Source of the DNA: Geobacteraceae bacterium
Lineage (GTDB): Bacteria > Desulfobacterota > Desulfuromonadia > Geobacterales > Geobacteraceae
DNA length: 41,063 bases
Direction: 5' to 3'
NCBI GenBank assembly: GCA_024281055.1
Contig: JAMXLF010000042.1
Coordinates: forward strand, 1-41,063
Numbering within the stretch: the first letter of the stretch is position 1; the number at the start of each line of letters is the position of its first letter. The position numbers and the translations under genes are program-made. The notes beneath the pieces are model-generated. The model did no database searches and was not told where the DNA came from. It was given only the letters and a program-made list of their open reading frames with translations. Below are positions 28,024 through 35,316 of this stretch, piece after piece.

Positions 28024-28041
28024 TGTGTCACAGGTGGCACA
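28024..28041. promoter_or_regulatory. Enhancer-like 18-bp palindrome, copy 1
   Basis: TGTGTC-ACAGGT-GGCACA, the same dyad as at 30536 and 30565. An overlapping dyad GGCAC-AAATA-GTGCC lies at 28036-28050, and a perfect GTGTATACAC at 28010-28019. These fill the 337-bp gap between the activator stop and the small gene; no other gene is seen there. Confidence 0.6.
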
Positions 28042-28184
28042 AATAGTGCCAGATTTACACATGCGCGACCGGCAAAATTCGAACTGTTCCATACTGTGGC
28101 AACAACCAGCGGGCAGGTGAACCACGCAGTGTATAACAGGGGAAGTGGCTGCTGTCGGGCTTTCCTGAAAGCGATACCGGGAAA

Positions 28185-30473
28185 TCAGCCGGCCTCGCCT
28201 GTTGGTCGAGGCTTTCCGGCGCGTCCCTTTAGCCCGTGTCGGTCGAGGATGCGGTAAAAGGTGCGCCGGGGGATGTTGGCGAGTTGAGCCGCTTTTGACA
28301 CATTGCCGCCCGCTTCGACCAGATATCGTTCCAGGAGGCCCTTCTCTACCCGGAGCAGGTGACGTTCCCTCTCTGCCTGGAATGATGCCTTGGTGTCGAC
28401 GGAATCGACGGCTTCCTCGCGATAGTTTTCGGCAATGGTAAGGGGGAGGTTTTCCAGTCTGATGACGTCGTGGGTGAGGACAGCGGCCCGCTCGATGATG
28501 TTCTGCATCTCCCGGATGTTGCCGGACCAGGGATACAGCGTCATCGCCTTGATGGCCCGGTCTTCGATGCCGAGAATCTTCTTGTTCAGCTTGGCACTCG
28601 CCTTTTCGAGGAAATGGTGGGCCAGGAGCGGGATCGATTCCACCCTGCTCCGGAGAGGGGGCATGGTGATGGTAAAAACATTGAGACGGTAGTAGAGATC
28701 CTCCCGGAACCACCCCTCTTTCACCCCCTGCTCCAGGTTCTTGTTGGTGGCGGTGATGAGGCGGACGTCGACCTTTTTGGCGGCAGTTCCCCCCACCGGC
28801 CTGACATCGCCGGTGTCGAGTACCCGAAGGAGTTCTGCCTGGAGCTTCGGCGTGATGTCGCCGATTTCGTCGAGGAAAATGGTGCCTCCGTCGGCGGCTT
28901 CGAACAGCCCCTTCTTGTCGGTGATGGCGCCGGTGAAGGCCCCCTTCTTGTGGCCAAAGAGCTCGCTTTCCAGGAGCGAATCGGTGATGGTCGTGCAGTT
29001 CACGGTCACCAGCGGTTTGTCGTTCCGTTTGCTGTAGCGGTGGATGGCGCGGGCCGTCAGCTCCTTGCCGGTTCCCGATTCGCCGCGGATGAGGACCGTG
29101 GTGGGGGTGGGGCCCACCTGCTTGATCAGGTCGAGCACCTCAAGGGTTTTCCGGTCGGTGCCGACGATGAACTCATCGCCGTACTCCTGCGCCAGCTCCC
29201 GCTGTGCCAGCTCATACTTCTGGATGAGCTGGCCGCGGTCTTCCTCGAGGCGCTGGAGGTTATGGGGGAGGCACATTTCCAGGTCGGCCAGCCCCTGACA
29301 GACGGCGACGGCATATTCGCGGCAGGTGCGGTAGCCGCAGGCCCGGCAATTCAGCTCGTCCTTCTGGGCGAACTTGTTGGTGGCCTGGAGGATTTTCTTG
29401 ATCTCATTCCCTTTCGGGATTTCCAGCCGGGAGTACTTGACCGAAAAGCTCCGGGCGAAGGAGGGGAGCTGTCGGGGGTGGAGGTAGTGGGGTGCGGTCC
29501 GGTAGGGGACGGTGCGCTTGAAATGGGAGATGACGAGGTTACGCTTGTAAAAACCTGTCAGTTCACGGTTCTTGCCGGGGCCGCCGATGCAGCCGTCGTA
29601 ACAGAAGCGGATGTCGGCGATGCGGGGGTTGATTCGCCCCTGAGCCAGGTCCCTGATGACCCCCATGACGTTCACCTCTCCCTCGGCCGTGACGATCTCG
29701 GTGTCGAGGGGGTCGGTGGCGATGGAAAAGGCCTTGAATGTTCCCTCGGCCATGGGGAAGAGTCGCCCGAGGTGCGGGGGGATGCCGTCGAAGGGTTCCT
29801 CCTTGAGCGCTGCGATGCTCATGCCGCGGTTGCGGAAGATTCCTTCCAGCTCCCGGTACGTGAGGACGATGTCGATGGCGCCCCGTGTCTCCTCGGCCTG
29901 GATTTCGAATTTTGCTGCAATGCACGAACTGAGGTAGATCACCTTGACGTCGGGGCCGATAACCTCTTTTAGAAAGCGGCCCATCGCAACCATCGGCGAG
30001 ACGAGCCCCACCAGGTTCTTGATCAGTTTGGGGAAATGACGTTCGATGAGGTCGACCACCGCAGGGCAATGGGAAGAGATCAGGGGCACGGTCGCGCGCT
30101 CGATGGCCTCGGCATAGCTCGCGGCGACCAATTCGGCGCCGTACGCCCCTTCGTGGACCTCGGCAAAACCGAGCTTTTTCAGTGCCGCCACCAGTTGTCC
30201 CGGGGTTACGTAGTGGAAGAAGGCCGGGAAGGAGCTGCCAAGGACCGCGATGACCGGGGTGCCGGAGGCGAGAAGCTCCTCGGTGACCCCCACCTTGTCG
30301 CTGACGATCTTCGCCTTCTGCGGGCAGTTGCTGAGGCAATTGCCGCAGCCGATGCAGCGGTCGAAGATGATCTCCGTGAAGCGTTTGTCGACCTTGATGG
30401 CCTTCACGGGACAACTGCGCACACAGGAATAGCATTTGCGGCACTTGTCCCGCAGTGTTACGATAGGTTCCAT
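28185..30473 (-). CDS. Sigma54-dependent activator with [FeFe]-hydrogenase-like sensor
   Basis: 762 residues. Two 4Fe-4S ferredoxin motifs (Cys 11/14/17/21 and 40/43/46/50) lead into a hydrogenase large-subunit-like domain (about 70-350). There all four H-cluster-ligand-type cysteines are kept: Cys136 (SSHCPAV), Cys184 (SSCIAAKFE), Cys291 and Cys295 (FCYDGCIGG). The proton-relay Cys next to Cys136 is His. A C-x2-C-x4-C-x16-C cluster domain (376-401) follows. The sigma54 AAA+ domain has GESGTGKE (464-471), GAFTGA (511-516) and TIFLDE (531-536); a Fis-type helix-turn-helix ends the protein (AAQLANIPRRTFYRILDRHG). It likely couples H2 or redox sensing to sigma54 transcription. Ligand and targets are unproven. 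Confidence 0.93.
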   Translation of the reverse strand: MEPIVTLRDKCRKCYSCVRSCPVKAIKVDKRFTEIIFDRCIGCGNCLSNCPQKAKIVSDKVGVTEELLASGTPVIAVLGSSFPAFFHYVTPGQLVAALKKLGFAEVHEGAYGAELVAASYAEAIERATVPLISSHCPAVVDLIERHFPKLIKNLVGLVSPMVAMGRFLKEVIGPDVKVIYLSSCIAAKFEIQAEETRGAIDIVLTYRELEGIFRNRGMSIAALKEEPFDGIPPHLGRLFPMAEGTFKAFSIATDPLDTEIVTAEGEVNVMGVIRDLAQGRINPRIADIRFCYDGCIGGPGKNRELTGFYKRNLVISHFKRTVPYRTAPHYLHPRQLPSFARSFSVKYSRLEIPKGNEIKKILQATNKFAQKDELNCRACGYRTCREYAVAVCQGLADLEMCLPHNLQRLEEDRGQLIQKYELAQRELAQEYGDEFIVGTDRKTLEVLDLIKQVGPTPTTVLIRGESGTGKELTARAIHRYSKRNDKPLVTVNCTTITDSLLESELFGHKKGAFTGAITDKKGLFEAADGGTIFLDEIGDITPKLQAELLRVLDTGDVRPVGGTAAKKVDVRLITATNKNLEQGVKEGWFREDLYYRLNVFTITMPPLRSRVESIPLLAHHFLEKASAKLNKKILGIEDRAIKAMTLYPWSGNIREMQNIIERAAVLTHDVIRLENLPLTIAENYREEAVDSVDTKASFQAERERHLLRVEKGLLERYLVEAGGNVSKAAQLANIPRRTFYRILDRHGLKGRAGKPRPTGEAG

Positions 30474-30535
30474 GGGATATCACCGGATAGAGGGCTCATT
30501 GTAAATATTTCTTACCATACCACAAAACAACAAAG

Positions 30536-30582
30536 TGTGCAAGATATGGCACACTTTGCAAAGCTGTGTCATGACTGGCACA
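30536..30582. promoter_or_regulatory. Two enhancer-like palindromes upstream of the sigma54 activator
   Basis: TGTGCAAGATATGGCACA at 30536-30553, inside a longer perfect dyad with 9-bp arms (30532-30557), and TGTGTCATGACTGGCACA at 30565-30582. Starts are 29 bp apart. Both match the site at 28024. On the minus strand a weak sigma70-like promoter (TTGTGG, 16 bp, TACAAT) lies between them and the activator start. Confidence 0.65.
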
Positions 30583-30600
30583 CTGGGAAGCAAAAAAACA

Positions 30601-30656
30601 CCCTAGCGACTAGGAGGGCAAGTCAGCTAGGGCATAATGAGAGTCTCGCGACTCTC
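30601..30656. other. Two adjacent hairpins in the activator upstream region
   Basis: CCCTAGC (30601-30607) pairs with GCTAGGG (30626-30632); GAGAGTC (30639-30645) pairs with GACTCTC (30650-30656) around TCGC. No long T-run follows. The 375-bp intergenic stretch 30474-30848 holds these, the palindromes and an A+T-rich segment, and no gene. Confidence 0.5.
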
Positions 30657-30790
30657 GCAATATGTTCTTTTCTATAATTATTATAATGCCGGGGTATATC
30701 TGGCGCAAGCAAAAAAAAGATTAAAAAAACTGAAGAATACGGGATGGTTTTTAATGTTGCCATGGGTTTCAAGGGGGGAAGCTCTCCGCA

Positions 30791-30820
30791 TTGTCAAGCC
30801 GGGCCGGAGTATGGTATAAC
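30791..30820 (+). promoter_or_regulatory. Candidate promoter of the DUF2281-like gene
   Basis: TTGTCA (30791-30796), 18-bp spacer, TATAAC (30815-30820), ending 29 bp before the start codon. Confidence 0.5.
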
Positions 30821-30848
30821 TGCCACAACTGGAATAAAGGAGATAGTC

Positions 30849-31064
30849 ATGGATCTGAAACTCGATGAACAGACGCTGATCGCCAATTTTCGTCACCTCC
30901 CCGCCGAGGGGAAAAAGGAATTTCTCGACTACGCTGCGTTTCTCGTGAAAAAGTACAGCGGTGAGACCGCTGAACCCGACGCGCAGTCCACTAACCAGTG
31001 CAGTATCGACAAGCAGCCCGAGAAGAGGCCTGAAGCGGCCAAAGAGCCGGTTTTTACCGAATGA
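30849..31064 (+). CDS. DUF2281-like small protein
   Basis: 71 residues. The core IANFRHLPAEGKKEFLDYAAFLVKKY resembles DUF2281/VapB-like small proteins, with the typical pattern LPxEGKxExLDYxxFLxxKY, followed by a charged, probably disordered tail (EPDAQSTNQ to EPVFTE). ATG at 30849 follows AAAGGAG. Its stop overlaps the next start by 4 bp (ATGA), so it is translated together with the transglutaminase-fold protein. Some relatives are antitoxins, but no PIN toxin is adjacent. Confidence 0.7.
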   Translation: MDLKLDEQTLIANFRHLPAEGKKEFLDYAAFLVKKYSGETAEPDAQSTNQCSIDKQPEKRPEAAKEPVFTE

Positions 31065-32641
31065 GCCTGTCACGGCTGCACGCTTCACAACCGCCAACCC
31101 TTTCCCGGGTGAGACACGTTGTCATGGCAGCCTGCCGGTCTTTCTTGCTCCCGCCGGCCTTCCTGTTGTCATGTTCCGCCGTATGCCAGGCTGCAGCGCC
31201 GGCCCTTCCCCAGGTGACCTCCCTCCCCATCGGCGAGCGCTGGTTCGCCGTCAGCCTGAATGATGAACGACGCGGCTTCGGCTACCTGAAGATCGCGGCA
31301 ACTCCGACCGGCTATGAGGTGGTCAGCGAGGGGAGTGTCAGGATGGTGGTGCTCGGCTTCACCCGGCAGGCCGCGTCACGGGAACGCTTCCTGGTCAACC
31401 GGGACCTGTCGCTCAAATCTTTCGTCGCCGAGGAGATAATCGACGGCCGGCCGGTGCGTCTGACCGGGGAAGTAACGGCCAAAGGGGTGCGGGTCGTCAC
31501 GGAGGCGCCGGAGGGGAGCCGAAAGGAAAAGCTCCTCCGGACGAAAGGGGCGATCTTTCCGCCTCCTCTGCTCAATCTCTACCCGCTCGTGAAGGGGGTG
31601 GCACCGGGCCGGCAGTACCGTCTGCATGTGCTGGATGCGGAAGAGGCGAAGGTCAAAGAGGTGAAGATCAGCATCCTGGGCAGGGAGACCCTTCCCGGCG
31701 GTGTGGAGACGGTCCACCTGCGCAACGACCTCTATCCCTTCGTCGATAACGACGTCTGGGTGGATCTGGCAGGAAACACCGTCATGGAATCGGTGCGCGA
31801 CGACCTGGTTGTCACCCGCGTTGAGGACGCGTCAAGCGCTGCCGCATTCATCACCGCTGCAGCACTTGCCAGGAAGGACCTGATCCTCGACTACAGCCTC
31901 GTAAGGGTCATCCCCATTGCACGGCCCCGTGAAACCACGGGAATGACGGTGGAATTGTCCGGGGTGCCGGAGGACTTTCCACTCCCCGAGGAAGCGGGAC
32001 AGAGGGCTGAACGGGTGGCCGGGGGTGAGGTCAGGGTCACGACGCTACGCTGTCTGCCGAAGGAGGGCAATGGTAAGGGCTTGTCGAGCCTGGCGGGGGT
32101 GGAGCGCTATCTGGCGGCAACCCCTCTGCTCCCCGTGGACAAGCCGGCCATCATCGCCCTGCGGGACGAGATTCTCGGGGAAGAGAAGACGCCGGTACGG
32201 GTGGTGGAAAAGCTGGCGCGCTGGACTGCGGCACAGGTGAAAGAGGGTGCGGCCGACAGTCCTTCACCCCTCGACACTCTCGCCAGTCATACAGGTGCTT
32301 CGCTTTCCCATGCCCGGCTCTACGCCACCCTGGCCAGGGCGGCCGGGATTCCCACCCGAGTCGTTGCCGGCCTCGTCTATCTGGAGGGGAAAGGGTTTCT
32401 CTACCATGCCTGGGCTGAGAGCCTCGTGGGAGAGTGGGTGGCGGTCGAGCCCACCTTTGGCACCGTTCCGGCCGATGCCACCCACATCAGGCTCACCGGG
32501 GGGGATGCCTCCGAAGACCTCCTCCCACTGGCCAGGCTTGTTGGCCGTCTCGCGGCAAAGGTGCTGGAAGTGAAATACGGGGACCAGGAATCGGGGGTCA
32601 GGGACCGAGAAAAGACCAGGCCCAACCTTACCGGTTCCTGA
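31061..32641 (+). CDS. Secreted transglutaminase-fold protein lacking the catalytic Cys
   Basis: 526 residues. A signal peptide is visible (about 22-45, MAACRSFLLPPAFLLSCSAVCQA then AAPALP), possibly with a lipobox-like LLSC, and Met22 (31124) may be the true start. The N-terminal half is beta-rich and unassigned. The C-terminal domain (about 385-500) matches the transglutaminase-like fold (RLYATLARAAGIPTRVVAGL, YHAWAE, WVAVEPTFG, ADATHIRL), but the catalytic Cys position reads Ser in GASLSHA and the Asp is Glu, so peptidase or transferase activity is doubtful. It overlaps the small gene upstream by 4 bp and the convergent M16 peptidase by 14 bp. Confidence 0.75.
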   Translation: MSLSRLHASQPPTLSRVRHVVMAACRSFLLPPAFLLSCSAVCQAAAPALPQVTSLPIGERWFAVSLNDERRGFGYLKIAATPTGYEVVSEGSVRMVVLGFTRQAASRERFLVNRDLSLKSFVAEEIIDGRPVRLTGEVTAKGVRVVTEAPEGSRKEKLLRTKGAIFPPPLLNLYPLVKGVAPGRQYRLHVLDAEEAKVKEVKISILGRETLPGGVETVHLRNDLYPFVDNDVWVDLAGNTVMESVRDDLVVTRVEDASSAAAFITAAALARKDLILDYSLVRVIPIARPRETTGMTVELSGVPEDFPLPEEAGQRAERVAGGEVRVTTLRCLPKEGNGKGLSSLAGVERYLAATPLLPVDKPAIIALRDEILGEEKTPVRVVEKLARWTAAQVKEGAADSPSPLDTLASHTGASLSHARLYATLARAAGIPTRVVAGLVYLEGKGFLYHAWAESLVGEWVAVEPTFGTVPADATHIRLTGGDASEDLLPLARLVGRLAAKVLEVKYGDQESGVRDREKTRPNLTGS

Positions 32642-33959
32642 ACCCAGGTTCCCGGTCCCGGAATTGCCGTTGCCAGTCCCGCTCGTACTTCGCCAGCAGT
32701 TTTTCTATCTCTTTGCGGGCTTTGGCCTGCCAGGGGCCGACCGCGACCAGGTTGAGGTTGCATGGGGCAAACAGCTCCCGCGCCGTGGCCTGGAGCGATT
32801 CTGCGCCGATAGCTGCTGCCTCGGCCCGGTCCTCCTCGATATGCCGGACGAGCCCCATCAACTCTCCCCACCCATAGCGCACCTGCATTTCATAGGTAGA
32901 GTCCCTGCTGTACTCCAGGTCAAAAAAATACCCCTGCCCGATCCTTTGCAGTTCTTCTTCACCCACCGGTTCGACCGCCAGTCGCATGGTTTCCCTGAGG
33001 ACTTCGGCGACGGCCCTCGATAGGTTCTCCGGTGCGGTGGAGAGCTCGATGGCGAAGGAACCGGTCTCCTCGTAGGCAGAGATTGAGGCGTCGACCGAAT
33101 AAATGATCCCCAGTTCCTCCCTAAGGAGGAGGTGGAGGCGGGAGCATCCCCCGCCGCACAGTATCCGGCGCAGAAGACGGGTCGCCATGATCCGGCGGTC
33201 CGGCCGGGCAAAACCGCGAAAGGCGACCTGGAGGTGAACCTGGCTGTCCGAGTCCTCCACGAAGAGCGCTTGCGGCTGCCCCTGACGGCTCAGGGCCTTG
33301 GCGCTCTCCGGCGCCTGCGGACCTCCCCATTCGCCGAACGCCTCTGCGCCAGCGGCGAATGTCGTAGCTGCATCCACGTTTCCGGCTGCCACCAGAATGG
33401 CATTGCCCGGCACGTAGTAGTTTGCCAAATGTTCGCGCAGCTCCCTCTCGCCGAGGCTGTCGATGGTCTCCAGGTACCCGATGGTGGGGTGACCGAGGGG
33501 CTGGTCAGGCCACATGAGGCGGCTCGCCAGGTTATGGGGGTTGACCTCTTCCCCCTGCTCGTTGATGTCCTCAAGTGCCTCTTCCGTGATGATCCGCTTC
33601 TCCACGTCGATTCCGGGGAGGGTGGGGCGCAGGAGCATGGACGAGAGAAGCCGTATTCCCTCGGGCACCCGGTCCGGGTGGACCCTTGAAAAGTAGCAGG
33701 TGGTCTCCTCGTCGGTGGCGGCGTTGACTGCACCGCCGATGGCCTCGAAGGCCGTTTCCAGCTCCCGGGTCGTGGGGTGTTCCGTCGTTCCCCGGAAGAG
33801 CATGTGCTCAAGGAAGTGGGACAGTCCAGCCTTGTCCGCCGGGTCGTTACGCCCCCCGACCTTCAGGTAGACGGCAATTTCTGCACTGTGCAGATGGGGC
33901 ATCTCCACAGCCACGAGGCGCAGGCCGTTGGGGAGAGTCTGGGTACGGCAGGTGATCAT
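32628..33959 (-). CDS. M16 family zinc peptidase
   Basis: 443-residue processing-peptidase-like protein of the pitrilysin/M16B family. The inverted zinc motif HFLEHMLF (HxxEH) lies near 48-55, preceded by KAGLSH, and a downstream acidic segment (ITEEALEDINEQ) can supply the third ligand Glu. The two homologous halves expected for M16 are present, the second ending YDVDASISAYEETGSF-like (YSVDASISAYEETGSF). ATG at 33957-33959 with GGAGG is preferred to TTG at 33962. No signal peptide is seen, so it is probably cytoplasmic. Substrate unknown. Confidence 0.88.
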   Translation of the reverse strand: MITCRTQTLPNGLRLVAVEMPHLHSAEIAVYLKVGGRNDPADKAGLSHFLEHMLFRGTTEHPTTRELETAFEAIGGAVNAATDEETTCYFSRVHPDRVPEGIRLLSSMLLRPTLPGIDVEKRIITEEALEDINEQGEEVNPHNLASRLMWPDQPLGHPTIGYLETIDSLGERELREHLANYYVPGNAILVAAGNVDAATTFAAGAEAFGEWGGPQAPESAKALSRQGQPQALFVEDSDSQVHLQVAFRGFARPDRRIMATRLLRRILCGGGCSRLHLLLREELGIIYSVDASISAYEETGSFAIELSTAPENLSRAVAEVLRETMRLAVEPVGEEELQRIGQGYFFDLEYSRDSTYEMQVRYGWGELMGLVRHIEEDRAEAAAIGAESLQATARELFAPCNLNLVAVGPWQAKARKEIEKLLAKYERDWQRQFRDREPGFRNR

Positions 33960-33977
33960 CAAACCTCCGATGGGAAA

Positions 33978-34089
33978 CGCGCCTTTTCCGCAATCTCGGC
34001 GTTGCTCGTCAGGATTCCCTGCTCAACGTACCTACCGGTACGCCTGCGCGGCAATCCTTCGAGCGCCTTGACCTTGCGAAAAAATCGCG
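33978..34089. repeat. Large imperfect palindrome, copy C
   Basis: About 112-bp dyad: CGCGCCTTTTCCGCAATCTC on the left against CTTGCGAAAAAATCGCG on the right, centred on GTACCTACCGGTAC. It shares the core pattern GTA-S-GCCT-type arms with copies A and B. It fills the gap upstream of the M16 gene. Confidence 0.7.
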
Positions 34090-34127
34090 TTTCTTTGGTG
34101 TCGAGTCATTCATTAGTGATATGTCAC

Positions 34128-34583
34128 CTAATTGACAAGGGGCTTGCATTGGAGCGTGAGCCAGGCAACAGCCGTGTAGCGGGCCAATTTTCCGGCGACG
34201 ACCAGCAGGGAAAAACGGCCGAAGCCGACTCGAAGCACGCCGCCGACGAGGCAGAGCGGGTCGCCGACTACCGGCAGCCAGGAAAAAAGGAGCGACCAGG
34301 CACCATAGCGGGTATAGAGCTCTTTCGCCCGATTCTCGGCCTGCTCGTCGATGCGGAGCAGAGTGCGGATCAGCCAGGAGCCCCCGTACATCCCGATCAG
34401 CCACGTAGTGCAGGCTCCAAGGTAGTTCCCCGCCGTGGCGACGGCCACGGACACGACCGGATCACGTCTGTCCAGGAGCAGGGCCACCAGCAGCCACTCC
34501 GATCCGAGGGGGAGGAGGGTGGCGGCAAGGAAGCTGAGGGCGAACAGGGCCGGATAGCCGTGAGCGGCGAGAAACGGTTCCAT
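34128..34583 (-). CDS. VTT/DedA-like (YqaA family) membrane protein
   Basis: 151-residue integral membrane protein with about four hydrophobic segments: YPALFALSFLAATLLPLGSE, LLVALLLDRRDPVVSVAVAT, the loop AGNYLGACTTWLIGMYGG and WSLLFSWLPVVGDPLCLVGG. The last two carry the Gly and SWLP-VGDP signature of the SNARE-associated/VTT family, implicated in lipid scrambling or membrane homeostasis. Start at 34583 (MEPFLAAHGYP) fits homologues; an in-frame ATG at 34652 would add 23 residues. No strong ribosome site at either. Confidence 0.75.
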   Translation of the reverse strand: MEPFLAAHGYPALFALSFLAATLLPLGSEWLLVALLLDRRDPVVSVAVATAGNYLGACTTWLIGMYGGSWLIRTLLRIDEQAENRAKELYTRYGAWSLLFSWLPVVGDPLCLVGGVLRVGFGRFSLLVVAGKLARYTAVAWLTLQCKPLVN

Positions 34584-34731
34584 TGCTTCAAGGTAGCGGA
34601 AAGGGGCGCGGTTGTCAAAGGGTTTGGGGAGCAAACAGCGGATGTTTTCCATAGTAAAAGAGGTGCGAATCTGGTAAAAAGAGGTCTGATTTTTCAATAG
34701 TTGGCGGTGACAAGGAAAGGAACCGCATGTT

Positions 34732-35316
34732 ATGAAATTACATCTTCTTACCCCTGCCAAGTCCCTCAATAAAGCCTATCTAAAGCAAAGCCTCAAGCGC
34801 GATCAAATCGAGCTGTTCAAGACGAATCTCATCCGGTTGTTCGACCGGGTCAATGAAAGGGAGTCGGAAGAGAACCTGAAGAATATCGTCTCCGACTTCC
34901 TCAAGGATACCTGGTACAAAGGTGGCTACGAGATCAACACCAAGGAGCGTGCCGACCTCGTCATCCACAACGGCAAGAGCGCAGCCGACCCGGTCGGGGT
35001 AATCGCCGAGGTAAAGCGGCCGACGAACAGGACGGAGATGATCTCTCCCGAGCGACCGAATGCCAAGGCTCTGCACGAGCTACTTCACTACTATCTGCAG
35101 GAGCGGTACCTCAAGGACAATAAGGAGATCAGGCACCTCGTAATCTGCAACATCTACGAGTGGTATATCTTCGATGCCGCTGATTTCGAGCGGTTCTTCT
35201 TCCACAATCGTAAGCTTGCGGAGGCTTACAAAAAATGGAGTGAAGGGCTGTTTGGCCTCAGCACGACCGACTGGTTCTACCAGGAAATGCCAGGCCACAC
35301 ATCGAGAAGGAACTGA
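34732..35316 (+). CDS. N-terminal nuclease fragment of the type IIG system
   Basis: 194 codons. A PD-(D/E)xK nuclease motif is visible as ADLVIHNG, 16 residues, then IAEVKRP (Asp75, Glu93, Lys95). The helical N-terminus (LKQSLKRDQIELFKTNLIRL) and TKERADLVI match the N-terminal cleavage domain of single-chain restriction-modification enzymes. The last nine residues after the shift point (about residue 185) are out of frame and end at TGA 35314-35316. Ribosome site AAGGAAAGG precedes the ATG. Alone it could not provide sequence-specific cleavage. Confidence 0.75.
   Translation: MKLHLLTPAKSLNKAYLKQSLKRDQIELFKTNLIRLFDRVNERESEENLKNIVSDFLKDTWYKGGYEINTKERADLVIHNGKSAADPVGVIAEVKRPTNRTEMISPERPNAKALHELLHYYLQERYLKDNKEIRHLVICNIYEWYIFDAADFERFFFHNRKLAEAYKKWSEGLFGLSTTDWFYQEMPGHTSRRN

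Noticed and set aside
28470-29972. 500-codon plus-strand frame over the sigma54 activator
   Set aside because: Antisense shadow of the activator, whose motifs are unambiguous.
30548-30562. Sigma54 promoter within ATGGCACACTTTGCAAAG
   Set aside because: TGGCAC and TTGCA are there, but the spacer is 3 bp rather than 5 bp, which sigma54 does not tolerate.
30601-30656. c-di-GMP (GEMM) riboswitch
   Set aside because: GGGCAAG is present, but the GNRA loop and GGACGCAAAGCC-type segments are missing.
35314-35316. TGA ending the restriction N-terminal fragment as a second Sec codon
   Set aside because: Downstream residues in that frame do not match the family, whereas the +1-shifted frame does; a frameshift explains it better.
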